Below, piece after piece: positions 7,075 through 14,205 of a stretch of 35,914 nt of DNA. Made by a program: the position numbers and the translations under genes. The notes beneath the pieces were generated by a model. That model had not been told where the DNA came from. It worked only from the letters and a program-made list of their open reading frames with translations, and ran no database searches. Source of the stretch: Gemmatimonadota bacterium (GTDB lineage Bacteria > Gemmatimonadota > Gemmatimonadetes > Gemmatimonadales > Gemmatimonadaceae); contig PMYN01000150.1 of NCBI GenBank assembly GCA_003171215.1, positions 1-35,914 on the forward strand. The letters are read 5' to 3'. The first letter of the stretch is position 1; every line of letters starts with the position of its first letter.

Positions 7075-8247
7075 ATGTTCCCGGCTTTGCTCGCGGCGGT
7101 GCTCGCGGCGGCGTGCGGCGGCCGCAGCGGCGGCTCGCCGAGCGCGGTGCCGCACGCCGATCTCATCGTGGCCACTGCCGATTCCTCGTACTGGGTCACG
7201 AGCGGGGAGCGGGGGCTGCGCGTGCGAGGCGTGCCGATGCAGCTGGCGCGGGTGGACGGCCGCTTTCGCGAGATCTACGTGGCCGACGACGACCGGTCGT
7301 ATTTCGACGCCATCCTCGTGGGCCAGCGGCTCTGGTCGCGCGATCTCGTGCGCGGCGACTCCGTCGAGCTGTTCGCCGACACGCTCGTCCCGCGCTTTGC
7401 CAAGTCGTACGCGAAGGCGCACCCCGACGACGCGCCGCTCGCGAAGGACGAGGAAGCCGCCGAGCGTCCACGCATCACCGTCACGGCCGAGCTCGAAGTG
7501 CTCGGCGTGCACGGTCCGTACGTGTCGTTCGAGTACCGCACCGACATGGACGTGACCGGCGAGCGCACCAACGCCGACCGGCACACTGCGCGGCGCGGCG
7601 TGCTCGACGTGCGCACGGGAAAGGCGGTGACCGTCGCGGCGCTGTTCGGACGCGAGGCGGCCGTACGCGCGGAAGGCGATGCGAACGTCGAGTGGCGCCT
7701 GGCGCGCGACTCGCTGCTCGCGCTTCGCGACCGCCGGAGCCGGCGCGCGCAGCGGGCGATCGCGTCGTTCGCGTTCGATCCCGGCAGCTTCACGATCGAG
7801 TCCCGCGATGGAACGCCGCGGGTGCGGTATGCGGTGCCCGGCGAGGTATCGCGGGGATCGCTGAACGCGGTCGAGCTCGAGCCGCGCGAGGTGCCGGCCA
7901 TGCCTTGGTGGAGCGGCGTGCGCGACGAGCTGCCCACCGGCCCCGACTCGCTGCTCACATGGGAGCACGGCGGGCTCGAGCTGCAGGCGTCGCTCGCGAA
8001 GGACGGCGACATCGCGCGGTTGACGCTTCGCGATTCGAGCCGCAAGGACTGGCCGGTCGCCGCCGTGACCGCGCCGGTGTGGCGCGTGATCTGGCTCGAC
8101 GCCGCGGTGAAGGCCGACGAGCGCAAGGCGCTCAACCACGCGTTCAACGATGCCTCGATGTACTCGGATGATTCACGAATCGTGATGGCGCCGCGGCGCG
8201 CGAAGCCGCGCGCCGGATTCGCGCTCGCCTCTTTCCATCGCCGCTGA
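7075..8247 (+). CDS. Predicted lipoprotein of unknown function
   Basis: A 390-residue protein beginning MFPALLAAVLAAACGG, a compact lipoprotein signal with a lipobox ending in Cys14. I do not recognise a firm family. The region ITVTAELEVLGVHGPYVSFEYRTDMD through RRGVLDVRTGKAVTVAALFG loosely recalls the beta-strand layout of DUF3298/RsiV-like domains (a description of strand order ending in a TGK..tv..LF motif). I treat that as a hint only. The start is fixed by GAGGAA about 8 nt before ATG 7075; upstream in-frame codons fall inside the divergent glycosidase gene. The stop TGA and the next gene's ATG share one base (TGATG at 8245-8249), so it is the first gene of a three-gene coupled unit. Confidence 0.8.
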   Translation: MFPALLAAVLAAACGGRSGGSPSAVPHADLIVATADSSYWVTSGERGLRVRGVPMQLARVDGRFREIYVADDDRSYFDAILVGQRLWSRDLVRGDSVELFADTLVPRFAKSYAKAHPDDAPLAKDEEAAERPRITVTAELEVLGVHGPYVSFEYRTDMDVTGERTNADRHTARRGVLDVRTGKAVTVAALFGREAAVRAEGDANVEWRLARDSLLALRDRRSRRAQRAIASFAFDPGSFTIESRDGTPRVRYAVPGEVSRGSLNAVELEPREVPAMPWWSGVRDELPTGPDSLLTWEHGGLELQASLAKDGDIARLTLRDSSRKDWPVAAVTAPVWRVIWLDAAVKADERKALNHAFNDASMYSDDSRIVMAPRRAKPRAGFALASFHRR

Positions 8248-8777
8248 TGCCGAAGCCTCCGGAACGACGTCCATCCCGCACGGTGAGCGAGTCGGCGCAC
8301 GAGACGTCCGCGCTCATGATGCCGCTCGACGAGAACGCGCGCGGCCATGTGTTCGGCGGCGTGGTGCTCGCGATGATGGACAAGGCCGCGGCGGTGTGCG
8401 CGATCCGCCACGCGCGGACGAGCTGCGTCACGGTCTCGGTGGACCGCGTCGATTTCCGCGAACCGATCCTGGTGGGCGACCTCGTGCACATGAAGGCGAG
8501 CGTCAACTTCGTGGGCCGCACGTCGATGGAGATCGGAATCCGCATCGAGGCGGAGAACATGCTGCTCGGCACACGCCGCCACACGAACTCGTGCTACGTC
8601 ACCTACGTCGCACTCGATCGCGACGGAAAGCCGACCGAGGTTCCGGCGCTCGTGCTCGAGACCGACGCGGACAGGCGGCGAAGCGACGCGGGGAGGGAGC
8701 GCCGGCGCCGGCGCGTGGAGGAACGCGCCGACGAGCGCGCGAAACTCGATGAAGTCTCCGGGAAGAACGCGAAGTGA
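8247..8777 (+). CDS. Acyl-CoA thioesterase, hotdog fold (YciA/BACH type)
   Basis: A 176-residue single-hotdog thioesterase. Markers are LMMPLDENARGHVFGGVVLAMMDKAAAVCA near residues 23-52, with the Asn..Gly.VfGG..l..mD pattern that forms the active site. Then come VTVSVDRVDFREPILVGDLV (substrate tunnel) and VGRTSMEIGIRIEAEN. Relatives hydrolyse acyl-CoA to free acid and CoA in the cytoplasm. The last 40 residues are highly charged (RERRRRRVEERADERAK) and look like a helical tail rather than part of the fold. It overlaps the preceding lipoprotein gene by 1 nt and the following DUF2203 gene by 4 nt (GTGA), implying translational coupling. A link with the acyl-CoA dehydrogenase at 143 is possible but distant. 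Confidence 0.88.
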   Translation: MPKPPERRPSRTVSESAHETSALMMPLDENARGHVFGGVVLAMMDKAAAVCAIRHARTSCVTVSVDRVDFREPILVGDLVHMKASVNFVGRTSMEIGIRIEAENMLLGTRRHTNSCYVTYVALDRDGKPTEVPALVLETDADRRRSDAGRERRRRRVEERADERAKLDEVSGKNAK

Positions 8778-9277
8778 GTGAGGAGAGCGCCGAGAGCGCA
8801 GCGTTCGCGCACAGGCCGTACTCCGAGGCGCTCGCGAACCGCGCGCTCCCGCTCGTGCGCCGCATCGTCGACGACCTCGTGATGCGCTATCGCGAGTGGC
8901 TGGACGCGGTGCGCCGATTCGAGTACGCCACCACCAAGTCGACCGCCGAGGCACCCGATCCCGAGGCGGAAGGACTCCAGGCCGAGGCGGAGCGGACGGC
9001 CGCGGAAATCGATGCCTGCGTGAATGAACTCGCCGAGCTCGGCGTCGAATGCCGGGCGTTCGACAGCGGCCTCGTGATCTTTCGGGGAGAGCGCGACGGC
9101 CGGCCGTCGCGCTTCGTGTGGCGGCGCGGCGATGTGGTGGTCAGCGAGTGGCCCGGTTACGACGCGGGCTCGGCGTCGGCGAACGGCACGTCGAGTTCCA
9201 TGCCGTCGCGCGCGCAGCTGGTGGCGGGGAAAACCTCCCTCGCTTCCCGCTCGAGATCCGACGGATCGCGCGAGTAG
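8774..9277 (+). CDS. DUF2203 family protein
   Basis: A 167-residue protein starting at GTG 8774 inside the previous gene's stop context (GTGA). The N-terminal half is helical (ANRALPLVRRIVDDLVMRYREWLDAVRRFEY). A Glu-rich helix follows, then the typical C-terminal piece ELAELGVECRAFDSGLVIFRGERDGR with VWRRGDVVVSEWPGYDAG. This matches the usual DUF2203 order: helical hairpin, then a Gly-Val..Asp..Gly-Leu-Val-Phe strand and a short basic end. DUF2203 proteins have no assigned function. After DAG (near residue 133) the sequence is Ser-rich with no family resemblance, and this tail overlaps the 3' end of the convergent RNase Z gene by 121 nt. Confidence 0.75.
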   Translation: MSEESAESAAFAHRPYSEALANRALPLVRRIVDDLVMRYREWLDAVRRFEYATTKSTAEAPDPEAEGLQAEAERTAAEIDACVNELAELGVECRAFDSGLVIFRGERDGRPSRFVWRRGDVVVSEWPGYDAGSASANGTSSSMPSRAQLVAGKTSLASRSRSDGSRE

Positions 9278-10092
9278 CGCGCCGAGAAGTGCGTGAGCAC
9301 GAGCTTGCGTGCTCCCGCCCGTGCGGCGATGGTTGCGGCTTCGCGCGATGTCGAGTGTCCCGTTTCCTCGGCGCGCGCGGCTTCTTCGTCGGCGAAGGTC
9401 GCCTCGTGAACCAGCAGGTCGGCACCCGCCGACGCGGCGACGGTTGATTCGCTCGGCCGGGTGTCGCCGGTGACGACGACGCGCCGTCCGCTGCGCGTGG
9501 GGCCGACGAGCGTCGCGGGATCGATCGTGCGGCCGTCCGGAAGGGTGACGGTTTCGCTCTTGGCGAGTTGGCCCCAGAGCGGGCCTTCGGGGATCCGCAT
9601 TTCGCGCGCGAGTTCGGGATCGAACCGTCCGCGGCGCTCGTCCTCGATGAGCGCGTATCCGACCGCGGACTGCGCGCGATGCTCCACGGGGAAGGGCAGG
9701 ATCGAGTAGCCCTTCCGCGCGATCGGCGTGCCGGGAGTAATCTCGGTGACTTCGAGCGGGAACGAGAGGCGCTCGACTCCGAGTCCCTCGGCACGCTTGA
9801 GGAACGCGTGCAGTCCGGGCGGTCCCCACAGGCGGAGAGGTTCCGCGCGGGCCTGTAGGGTCAGGGTTCGGAGAAGGCCAAGGATGCCGAGGACGTGATC
9901 GGTGTGGTAGTGCGTGAAGAAGAGGTCGCCGAGGGCGAACGAGATGCCGTAGCGCATCATCTGGCGCTGGGTCCCTTCGCCGCAGTCGATGAGCAGCGTC
10001 TCGCCCTCGCGGATCAGGGCCAGGGACGCAACGCCGCGCTCGATGGTGGGGCGACTCGCGGAGGTTCCGAGGAAGCGAAGGCTAAGGCTCAC
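9157..10092 (-). CDS. rnz: Ribonuclease Z
   Basis: A 311-residue metallo-beta-lactamase-fold endonuclease that cleaves the 3' trailer of tRNA precursors. It shows the N-terminus LSLRFLGTSASRPT, the glycine-rich IDCGEGTQRQMMR typical of tRNase Z (about residues 35-47), and the metal motif HYHTDH (H61, H63, D65, H66). Further ligands lie in VVTGDTRPS, LLVHEATF and the late LTHFSARYS. The motif has Thr where many RNase Z proteins have Gly (HxHGDH). The start is GTG 10092, which gives the normal family N-terminus; I see no clear Shine-Dalgarno. This is relevant to the two tRNA genes nearby, neither of which encodes CCA. Its last 121 nt lie antisense to the DUF2203 gene. Confidence 0.93.
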   Translation of the reverse strand: MSLSLRFLGTSASRPTIERGVASLALIREGETLLIDCGEGTQRQMMRYGISFALGDLFFTHYHTDHVLGILGLLRTLTLQARAEPLRLWGPPGLHAFLKRAEGLGVERLSFPLEVTEITPGTPIARKGYSILPFPVEHRAQSAVGYALIEDERRGRFDPELAREMRIPEGPLWGQLAKSETVTLPDGRTIDPATLVGPTRSGRRVVVTGDTRPSESTVAASAGADLLVHEATFADEEAARAEETGHSTSREAATIAARAGARKLVLTHFSARYSRDPSDLEREAREVFPATSCARDGMELDVPFADAEPAS

Positions 10093-10116
10093 TCGGAAAA
10101 TGTAACTGTGACTGCG

Positions 10117-10189
10117 GGTAAACGGTCATTGGTCGTTGGTCATTGGTATTTGGCAGTGGCGAATGACCAATGACCAATGACCGTTTACC
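10117..10189. repeat. GGTCATTGGTC repeat forming a 28-bp hairpin
   Basis: Left arm 10117-10144 and right arm 10162-10189 pair over 28 positions with one mismatch. Both are built from units of GGTCATT/AATGACC and end in GGTAAACGG/CCGTTTACC. The loop is 17 nt. The right arm continues into CGATTACCGATTACC words that touch the stop codon of the threonine dehydratase gene (10199). It lies between two minus-strand genes and is the only occupant of that 106-nt gap. Confidence 0.85.
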
Positions 10190-10198
10190 GATTACCGA

Positions 10199-11215
10199 TT
10201 ACCCGCTCTTGTAGTTGTCGCTGAGCACCGCCTTGTGCTTTGAGTCATCGATGTTTCCGCCGCTCACCACAACCACCAGGGGAAACTCGAGGTGAGGCAC
10301 CCGCCCGGAGAGCAGCGCTGCAACTCCCACCGCCCCCGCTCCTTCAACCTTGAACCCTTCCTCGATCCACAAATACGCGATGGCACTGGCGACATCCTCT
10401 TCACTCGCCACCACGATGTCGTCGAGTGCCGCCTGTCCCTGCGCGAGCATACCGGCATCCGCCTGGCCCGAGAGCCCATCCGCGAGCGTCGGCAGATCGG
10501 GGATGTCGGTGGGCCGGCCCGTCGCCATCGCGATCGTCATCGCGTTCGTGCGTTCGCTCTGCGCGCCGACGATCCGCACGCCCGGTGCCTCCGCACGCAA
10601 CAGTCCCGCGATGCCGCTGGCGAGTCCGACTCCGCCGATGGGCACGATGATCGTTCGCAGCGCGGGAAGTTCCTCGAGGATTTCCAGCGCCACGGTCCCT
10701 TGTCCGGCCATCACCTCCCGCCCGGCGTACGCGCTCACGAACGTCGCGCCGGTGCGCTCCGCATATTCTCGCGCGAGCACTTCGGCGTCGTCGTATTTCG
10801 CGGCGGTCGCGTCCACCGTCGCGCCGAACTCCGCTATTCGGTCACGCTTCACGGCAGGTGCGGTGCGCGGAACGAAGACCGTCAGCGTCACCCCGAGTTC
10901 CTTCGCGGCTGCCGCGATGCCGAGCCCGTGATTTCCTGCGCTCGCGGTCACCACGCCGCGCGCGCGCTGCTCGTCGGTGAGTGTCGCGAGCGCGTTGGTG
11001 GCGCCGCGGATCTTGAACGACCCGGTGTTCTGTTCGGACTCGAGCTTGAGCCAAGTGGGGCCGCCGAGGAACGCCGAGAGGGTCTCGGATTTATAGAAAG
11101 GCGTTTGGCGGATGGCCGGGGCGATGCGGAGCGCGGCGTCCCGGATGTCCTGTGGTGACGGGAGGATCGACGCTGTGGGGATCGACGCTGTGGGGTTGAC
11201 TTCTGGTGTGCTCAT
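10199..11215 (-). CDS. Threonine/serine dehydratase (PLP, short form)
   Basis: A 338-residue fold-type-II PLP enzyme that deaminates threonine to 2-oxobutyrate (or serine to pyruvate). The cofactor lysine is in SFKIRGA (K68), the substrate loop is SAGNHGLG (family SSGNHAQG-like), and DIVVASEEDV and SGGNIDDS occur near the end. The phosphate-binding glycine loop reads PIGGVGLASG, where most relatives have GGGGL.SG; this is a small departure. There is no C-terminal ACT domain, so it is more like the catabolic or unregulated type than biosynthetic IlvA. The N-terminus contains a tandem 5-residue repeat (PTASI twice) from a 15-bp duplication. The tRNA-Ala promoter runs through its first codons on the opposite strand. 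Confidence 0.9.
   Translation of the reverse strand: MSTPEVNPTASIPTASILPSPQDIRDAALRIAPAIRQTPFYKSETLSAFLGGPTWLKLESEQNTGSFKIRGATNALATLTDEQRARGVVTASAGNHGLGIAAAAKELGVTLTVFVPRTAPAVKRDRIAEFGATVDATAAKYDDAEVLAREYAERTGATFVSAYAGREVMAGQGTVALEILEELPALRTIIVPIGGVGLASGIAGLLRAEAPGVRIVGAQSERTNAMTIAMATGRPTDIPDLPTLADGLSGQADAGMLAQGQAALDDIVVASEEDVASAIAYLWIEEGFKVEGAGAVGVAALLSGRVPHLEFPLVVVVSGGNIDDSKHKAVLSDNYKSG
11165..11194. repeat. 15-bp tandem duplication in the start of the dehydratase gene
   Basis: GATCGACGCTGTGGG occurs twice head to tail and is in frame, giving PTASI-PTASI in the protein. It abuts the -35 box of the tRNA-Ala promoter at 11196. Confidence 0.9.
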
Positions 11216-11224
11216 GCCTATAAT
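11196..11224 (+). promoter_or_regulatory. Near-consensus sigma-70 promoter for tRNA-Ala
   Basis: TTGACT at 11196-11201, a 17-nt spacer, and a perfect TATAAT at 11219-11224. Transcription would start near 11231 and give a leader of roughly 105 nt before the tRNA. The promoter overlaps the first codons of the divergent threonine dehydratase gene. On the minus strand the same bases read ATTATA a few nt before the dehydratase ATG, so that gene may have little or no leader. Confidence 0.85.
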
Positions 11225-11336
11225 ATGGGGAGTGAAGTCGGCCCCGCCCGAAGCTTTACGGCGGGGTTTGTAGTATCGGGACCTGAGTGCGAGACCGGTC
11301 CCGGCAAGTGCAGCGAAGCGCGCCCGAGTAATGTTT

Positions 11337-11409
11337 GGGGCTGTAGCTCAGCTGGGAGAGCGCTGTCCTCGCACGACAGAGGTCAGGGGTTCGATCCCCC
11401 TCAGCTCCA
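11337..11409 (+). tRNA. tRNA-Ala(CGC)
   Basis: A 73-nt cloverleaf. The acceptor stem is GGGGCTG with CAGCTCC and contains the G3-U70 wobble that is the alanine identity element. The anticodon stem CTGTC/GACAG (11363-11367, 11375-11379) encloses loop CTCGCAC with anticodon CGC at 11370-11372, reading GCG codons. The T arm has GGTTCGATCCC. CCA is not encoded. A near-consensus promoter lies upstream and an intrinsic terminator downstream at 11534. Confidence 0.97.
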
Positions 11410-11533
11410 CTTGTTTCTTCCGTGACTTTTTCGAGATTTTGGTTGTCCTTGTAGTGAATGCCCGCCGCCGTTCGGTAGGACGTAGAGTTCCAATGACGGT
11501 GCGCGTGGCAGCTACAGGACAACTTTCAATGAT

Positions 11534-11568
11534 GGCCGCAACCTCTCGGGGATTGCGGCCTTTTTGTT
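11534..11568 (+). terminator. Intrinsic terminator downstream of tRNA-Ala
   Basis: An 8-bp stem, GGCCGCAA 11534-11541 with TTGCGGCC 11553-11560, is followed directly by TTTTTGTTT. The orientation fits transcripts coming from the tRNA-Ala gene. The 124 nt between tRNA and terminator hold no gene that I can support. Confidence 0.85.
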
Positions 11569-11575
11569 TGCATGG

Positions 11576-11685
11576 ATGGAAGATCGAAGATGGAGGATCG
11601 AAGATGGAAGATCGAGGCTCGACGGCCGAGCATGCTTAGTCGTTCTCCATCTTCCATCTTCCATCTTCCATCTTCGATCTTCCAT
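11576..11685. repeat. Purine-rich GAAGATCGAAGATGG repeat hairpin
   Basis: The left arm (11576-11617) is made of ATGGAAGATCGAAGATGG-type units. The right arm (11645-11685) is made of CCATCTTCCATCTTCGATC-type units. They are reverse complements over roughly 40 positions with a few mismatches, around a loop that itself contains CTCGACGGCCGAG. It lies between the tRNA-Ala terminator and the stop of the convergent DinB gene. The same unit is at the 3' end of the acyl-CoA dehydrogenase gene near 2022. Confidence 0.85.
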
Positions 11686-11699
11686 CGCTGTTGTTCGGC

Positions 11700-12251
11700 C
11701 TAGAATCCTCCCCGCTTGCGTAGTTCCGTCACGTGCGCCACGTGATGCGGCCCGTGCCATGCGTAGATCTCGAGCAGCCCATCGAGCGTGAGCGCGCCGT
11801 GCTCCGGGCGGAACATCGTTCGATTGAACTGCGCCGCGTTCAGCGTCTTCAGCAGGTGTACCCAGCGCGCGTGCATCGCTTCGAGGATCGCGAGCGAGCC
11901 ATCGATCGGCATCGTCTTCGCGTCGGGAAGCTCCGCCCATTTCGCCTCGTCGTACGGTTTCACGGTCGGATTCTCCTCCGTGAGCGTGAGGCGTGTGCGC
12001 ACGTACGCGTTCATGTGCGAGTCGGCAACGTGATGCACGAGCTGGCGCACGGTCCATCCGCCCGGACGGTAGGGCGTGTCGAGCTGCGCATCCGTGAGAC
12101 CGGTTACGGCGCGGCGAAGATTTGCGGGCGTCTCCGCGATCGTCTTGAGCGCGGCCGCACGCGATGCATCGGTGAACGACGTGCGCGGAACGCGCTTGCC
12201 GATCGGGTACCGCAGGTCGGGTGCTTCGCTGGTGGATGTCATGTGTGACAA
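11700..12251 (-). CDS. DinB/YfiT-like putative metal-dependent transferase
   Basis: A 183-residue four-helix-bundle protein of the DinB_2/YfiT type. Diagnostic pieces are RYPIGK near the start, RPGGWTVRQLVHHVADSHMNAYVR (about residues 62-85) and the late LDGLLEIYAWHGPHHVAHV. The histidines in LVHHVADSH and HGPHHVAH would form the usual three-His metal site. In Firmicutes, relatives act as bacillithiol S-transferases; here the thiol cofactor is unknown, so I do not assign a reaction. Two starts 9 nt apart are possible: 12251 (MSHMTS) and 12242 (MTSTSE). The gene is convergent with tRNA-Ala and divergent from the DUF1800 gene. Confidence 0.88.
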   Translation of the reverse strand: MSHMTSTSEAPDLRYPIGKRVPRTSFTDASRAAALKTIAETPANLRRAVTGLTDAQLDTPYRPGGWTVRQLVHHVADSHMNAYVRTRLTLTEENPTVKPYDEAKWAELPDAKTMPIDGSLAILEAMHARWVHLLKTLNAAQFNRTMFRPEHGALTLDGLLEIYAWHGPHHVAHVTELRKRGGF

Positions 12252-12324
12252 TTAGCACAATCTTCGCGCGGGTTGCTCGGGGTTGAGGCCGCAACAAATC
12301 TCGGGCACCGGAATACCATTCATC

Positions 12325-14013
12325 ATGATGATCCGCGTCCGCTCGTTCATGCCGTTCATCTCGCTCCTGGCAGTCGCCGCGTGCGGCGGCGGGGCCACGC
12401 GGCTCGCGAGCGCGCCGCCGCTCGCGCCCGTCGCAGGAATGCGGGAACTCACCGCCGACCAGCAGGCCGCGCAGGCGATCGGCCGCCTCACGTTCGGTCC
12501 CCGTCCCGGCGAGGTGGATCGCGTGAACGCAGCCGGCACCGATCGCTGGATCGAGCGCCAGCTCTCGCCCGATGGGATCGCGGATGTCGCGCTCGAGGGA
12601 GTGCTGCAGGGACTGCCGGTGTGGTCGATGCCGCTGAAGGTTCTCACCGACTCGTTTCCGCCGCAGGACGTCTATATACGAAGGCTCCGCATCGTGCGCG
12701 GACTCGCGCCGGCCTCGCAGCTCCAGCTGACGCCCGACGACAGCGCCGCGTTCAAGGCGATGAACGACCGCGGGAACCAGTACTTCAACCAGTTCCAGGC
12801 GGCGAAGGTCGTGCGCGCGCAGATGAGCGAACGTCAGCTCGTCGAAACGCTCACCGATTTCTGGGAGAACCATTTCTCGGTATACGTGGGGAAGATGCCC
12901 ACCCGTTTCACCCTCCTCGAGTACGATCGCGACATCATCCGTCCGCGCGTCCTCGGCAAGTTCCGCGACCTCCTCGGCGCCGTCGCGCACAGTGCGGCGA
13001 TGCTCTACTACCTCGACAATTTCCAGAGCGCCGCCGACTCGAACCACATGACGCTGCCCGAGTACCGCCAGGCGGAGAAGAGCGGGCGTCGTCCGGTGAA
13101 TCACCGTCGCAACGGCCTGAACGAGAACTACGGCCGCGAGCTGCTCGAGCTGCACACCCTCGGCGTGGACGGCGGATACACGCAGAAAGACGTGATCGCC
13201 GTCGCGCGTGCGCTCACCGGATGGACGCTCGACGATCCGCGTGCGGGCGGCGGTTTCATTTTCCGCGAGGGAATGCACGACGCCGAGCCGAAGGTCGTGC
13301 TCGGACACACGCTGCCTGGCGGCCGCGGCCTGGAGGACGGCGAGGATGTGCTCGACATCGTCGCACGTCATCCGTCAACCGCTCGTTATATAGCCTTCAA
13401 GCTCGCGCGGAGGTTCGTGAGCGATACGCCGGGCAAAGCGCTGGTGGAGCGGGCGGCGGAGACTTTTCGGAGGACCGATGGCGACCTCAGGGAAGTGATG
13501 CGCACGATCCTCACGAGCCCGGAGTTCTTCTCGCGCGCGGCGTATCGCGCGAAGGTGAAGAGTCCGTTCGAGCTGGTGCTGAGCGCGCGGCGGATCATGA
13601 ATGCGTCGCCCGATACGTCGGCGAGCACCGCGTTCCAGATACAGCGGCTCGGGCAGCAGCTGTTCGGGCATCTCGCGCCGAACGGGTGGCCCGAGACCGG
13701 CGACCAGTGGATCAACGCGGGATCGCTGCTCGACCGGATCAACTTCGGGGTGCAGGTGGGCGGCGGGCGGCTCAGGTTCGCGCCGGCGGAGCAGTGGCCG
13801 GGATGGGCGCTGTTGAGCGCGATGCCGCTCGACCGGCAGGTGGACGGCGTGGTGGACCAGCTGCTGGGCGGGAACGTGTCGCTCGAGACGCGGAGCATCC
13901 TGTTCAAGGGGCAGAATCCGCTGGCGGCTGCGAATGCGCCGGCGCCGGTCAGGCCGTCGCTGAGGGATCTGCTCGGAATCGCGCTGGGATCGCCGGAGTT
14001 TCAGAGACGATAG
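12325..14013 (+). CDS. DUF1800 family lipoprotein
   Basis: A 562-residue exported protein with a lipoprotein signal (MMIRVRSFMPFISLLAVAACGGG; lipobox LAVAAC). The body is a DUF1800 domain. It begins QAIGRLTFGPRPGEVDRVNAAG and includes LVETLTDFWENHFSV, RELLELHTLGVDGGYTQKDV, ARALTGWTLDD, IAFKLARRFVSD and LTSPEFFS. DUF1800 proteins are large helical proteins of unknown function, usually next to a DUF1501 (sulfatase-like) gene. No DUF1501 gene follows here; the next item is tRNA-Gln. I chose ATG 12325 (12328 is equally possible) because the lipoprotein signal starts there; the frame is open further upstream without a signal. A much longer open frame on another register over the same DNA is an artefact of high GC. 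Confidence 0.9.
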   Translation: MMIRVRSFMPFISLLAVAACGGGATRLASAPPLAPVAGMRELTADQQAAQAIGRLTFGPRPGEVDRVNAAGTDRWIERQLSPDGIADVALEGVLQGLPVWSMPLKVLTDSFPPQDVYIRRLRIVRGLAPASQLQLTPDDSAAFKAMNDRGNQYFNQFQAAKVVRAQMSERQLVETLTDFWENHFSVYVGKMPTRFTLLEYDRDIIRPRVLGKFRDLLGAVAHSAAMLYYLDNFQSAADSNHMTLPEYRQAEKSGRRPVNHRRNGLNENYGRELLELHTLGVDGGYTQKDVIAVARALTGWTLDDPRAGGGFIFREGMHDAEPKVVLGHTLPGGRGLEDGEDVLDIVARHPSTARYIAFKLARRFVSDTPGKALVERAAETFRRTDGDLREVMRTILTSPEFFSRAAYRAKVKSPFELVLSARRIMNASPDTSASTAFQIQRLGQQLFGHLAPNGWPETGDQWINAGSLLDRINFGVQVGGGRLRFAPAEQWPGWALLSAMPLDRQVDGVVDQLLGGNVSLETRSILFKGQNPLAAANAPAPVRPSLRDLLGIALGSPEFQRR

Positions 14014-14027
14014 GGCGATTTTCAGGG

Positions 14028-14056
14028 TTGCTGGGGCGCGCGAGGCCGACTAGAAT
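14028..14056 (+). promoter_or_regulatory. Promoter of tRNA-Gln
   Basis: TTGCTG at 14028-14033, a 17-nt spacer and TAGAAT at 14051-14056. The predicted start point near 14063 is about 6 nt before the mature tRNA end. Confidence 0.7.
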
Positions 14057-14068
14057 TCGTCTCCTGAC

Positions 14069-14141
14069 TGCCCCTTGGTGTAACTGGCAACACGCCTGCC
14101 TCTGGAGCAGGAGAGTCCTGGTTCGATCCCAGGAGGGGCAA
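14069..14141 (+). tRNA. tRNA-Gln(CTG)
   Basis: A 73-nt cloverleaf starting with T and ending in discriminator A. The acceptor stem is TGCCCCT with AGGGGCA, where the weak T1-A72 pair is typical of tRNA-Gln. The anticodon stem CCTGC/GCAGG encloses loop CTCTGGA with anticodon CTG. The T arm is CCTGG-TTCGATC-CCAGG. CCA is not encoded. Its 3' end from the T arm onward, plus the terminator, is duplicated at 14924-15001. Confidence 0.96.
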
Positions 14142-14196
14142 CTGCAAGCAACTCAGGGCGAGCCAACCGGTTTCGGTTGGCTCGCCCTGTTTCGTT
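14118..14196 (+). repeat. Left copy of a tRNA-Gln 3'-end direct repeat (att-like), with terminator
   Basis: This covers the T arm and acceptor 3' strand of tRNA-Gln plus the downstream terminator. The first 29 nt are identical to the copy at 14924. Over 79 nt there are two substitutions and a one-base indel. The arrangement is what a tRNA-targeting integrase leaves as attL. Confidence 0.85.
14155..14192 (+). terminator. Terminator of tRNA-Gln
   Basis: A perfect 15-bp stem, AGGGCGAGCCAACCG 14155-14169 with CGGTTGGCTCGCCCT 14174-14188, has a GTTT loop and is followed by GTTTCGTTTCTT. It is very stable, and it is duplicated at 14961-14993. Confidence 0.85.
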
Positions 14197-14205
14197 TCTT
14201 GGGGG

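Noticed and set aside
11576-11685. Small coding genes (peptides of MEDRRWK type) in the purine-rich repeat
   Set aside because: Open frames come from the repeat period being a multiple of three in places; they occur on both strands and lack ribosome-binding sites.
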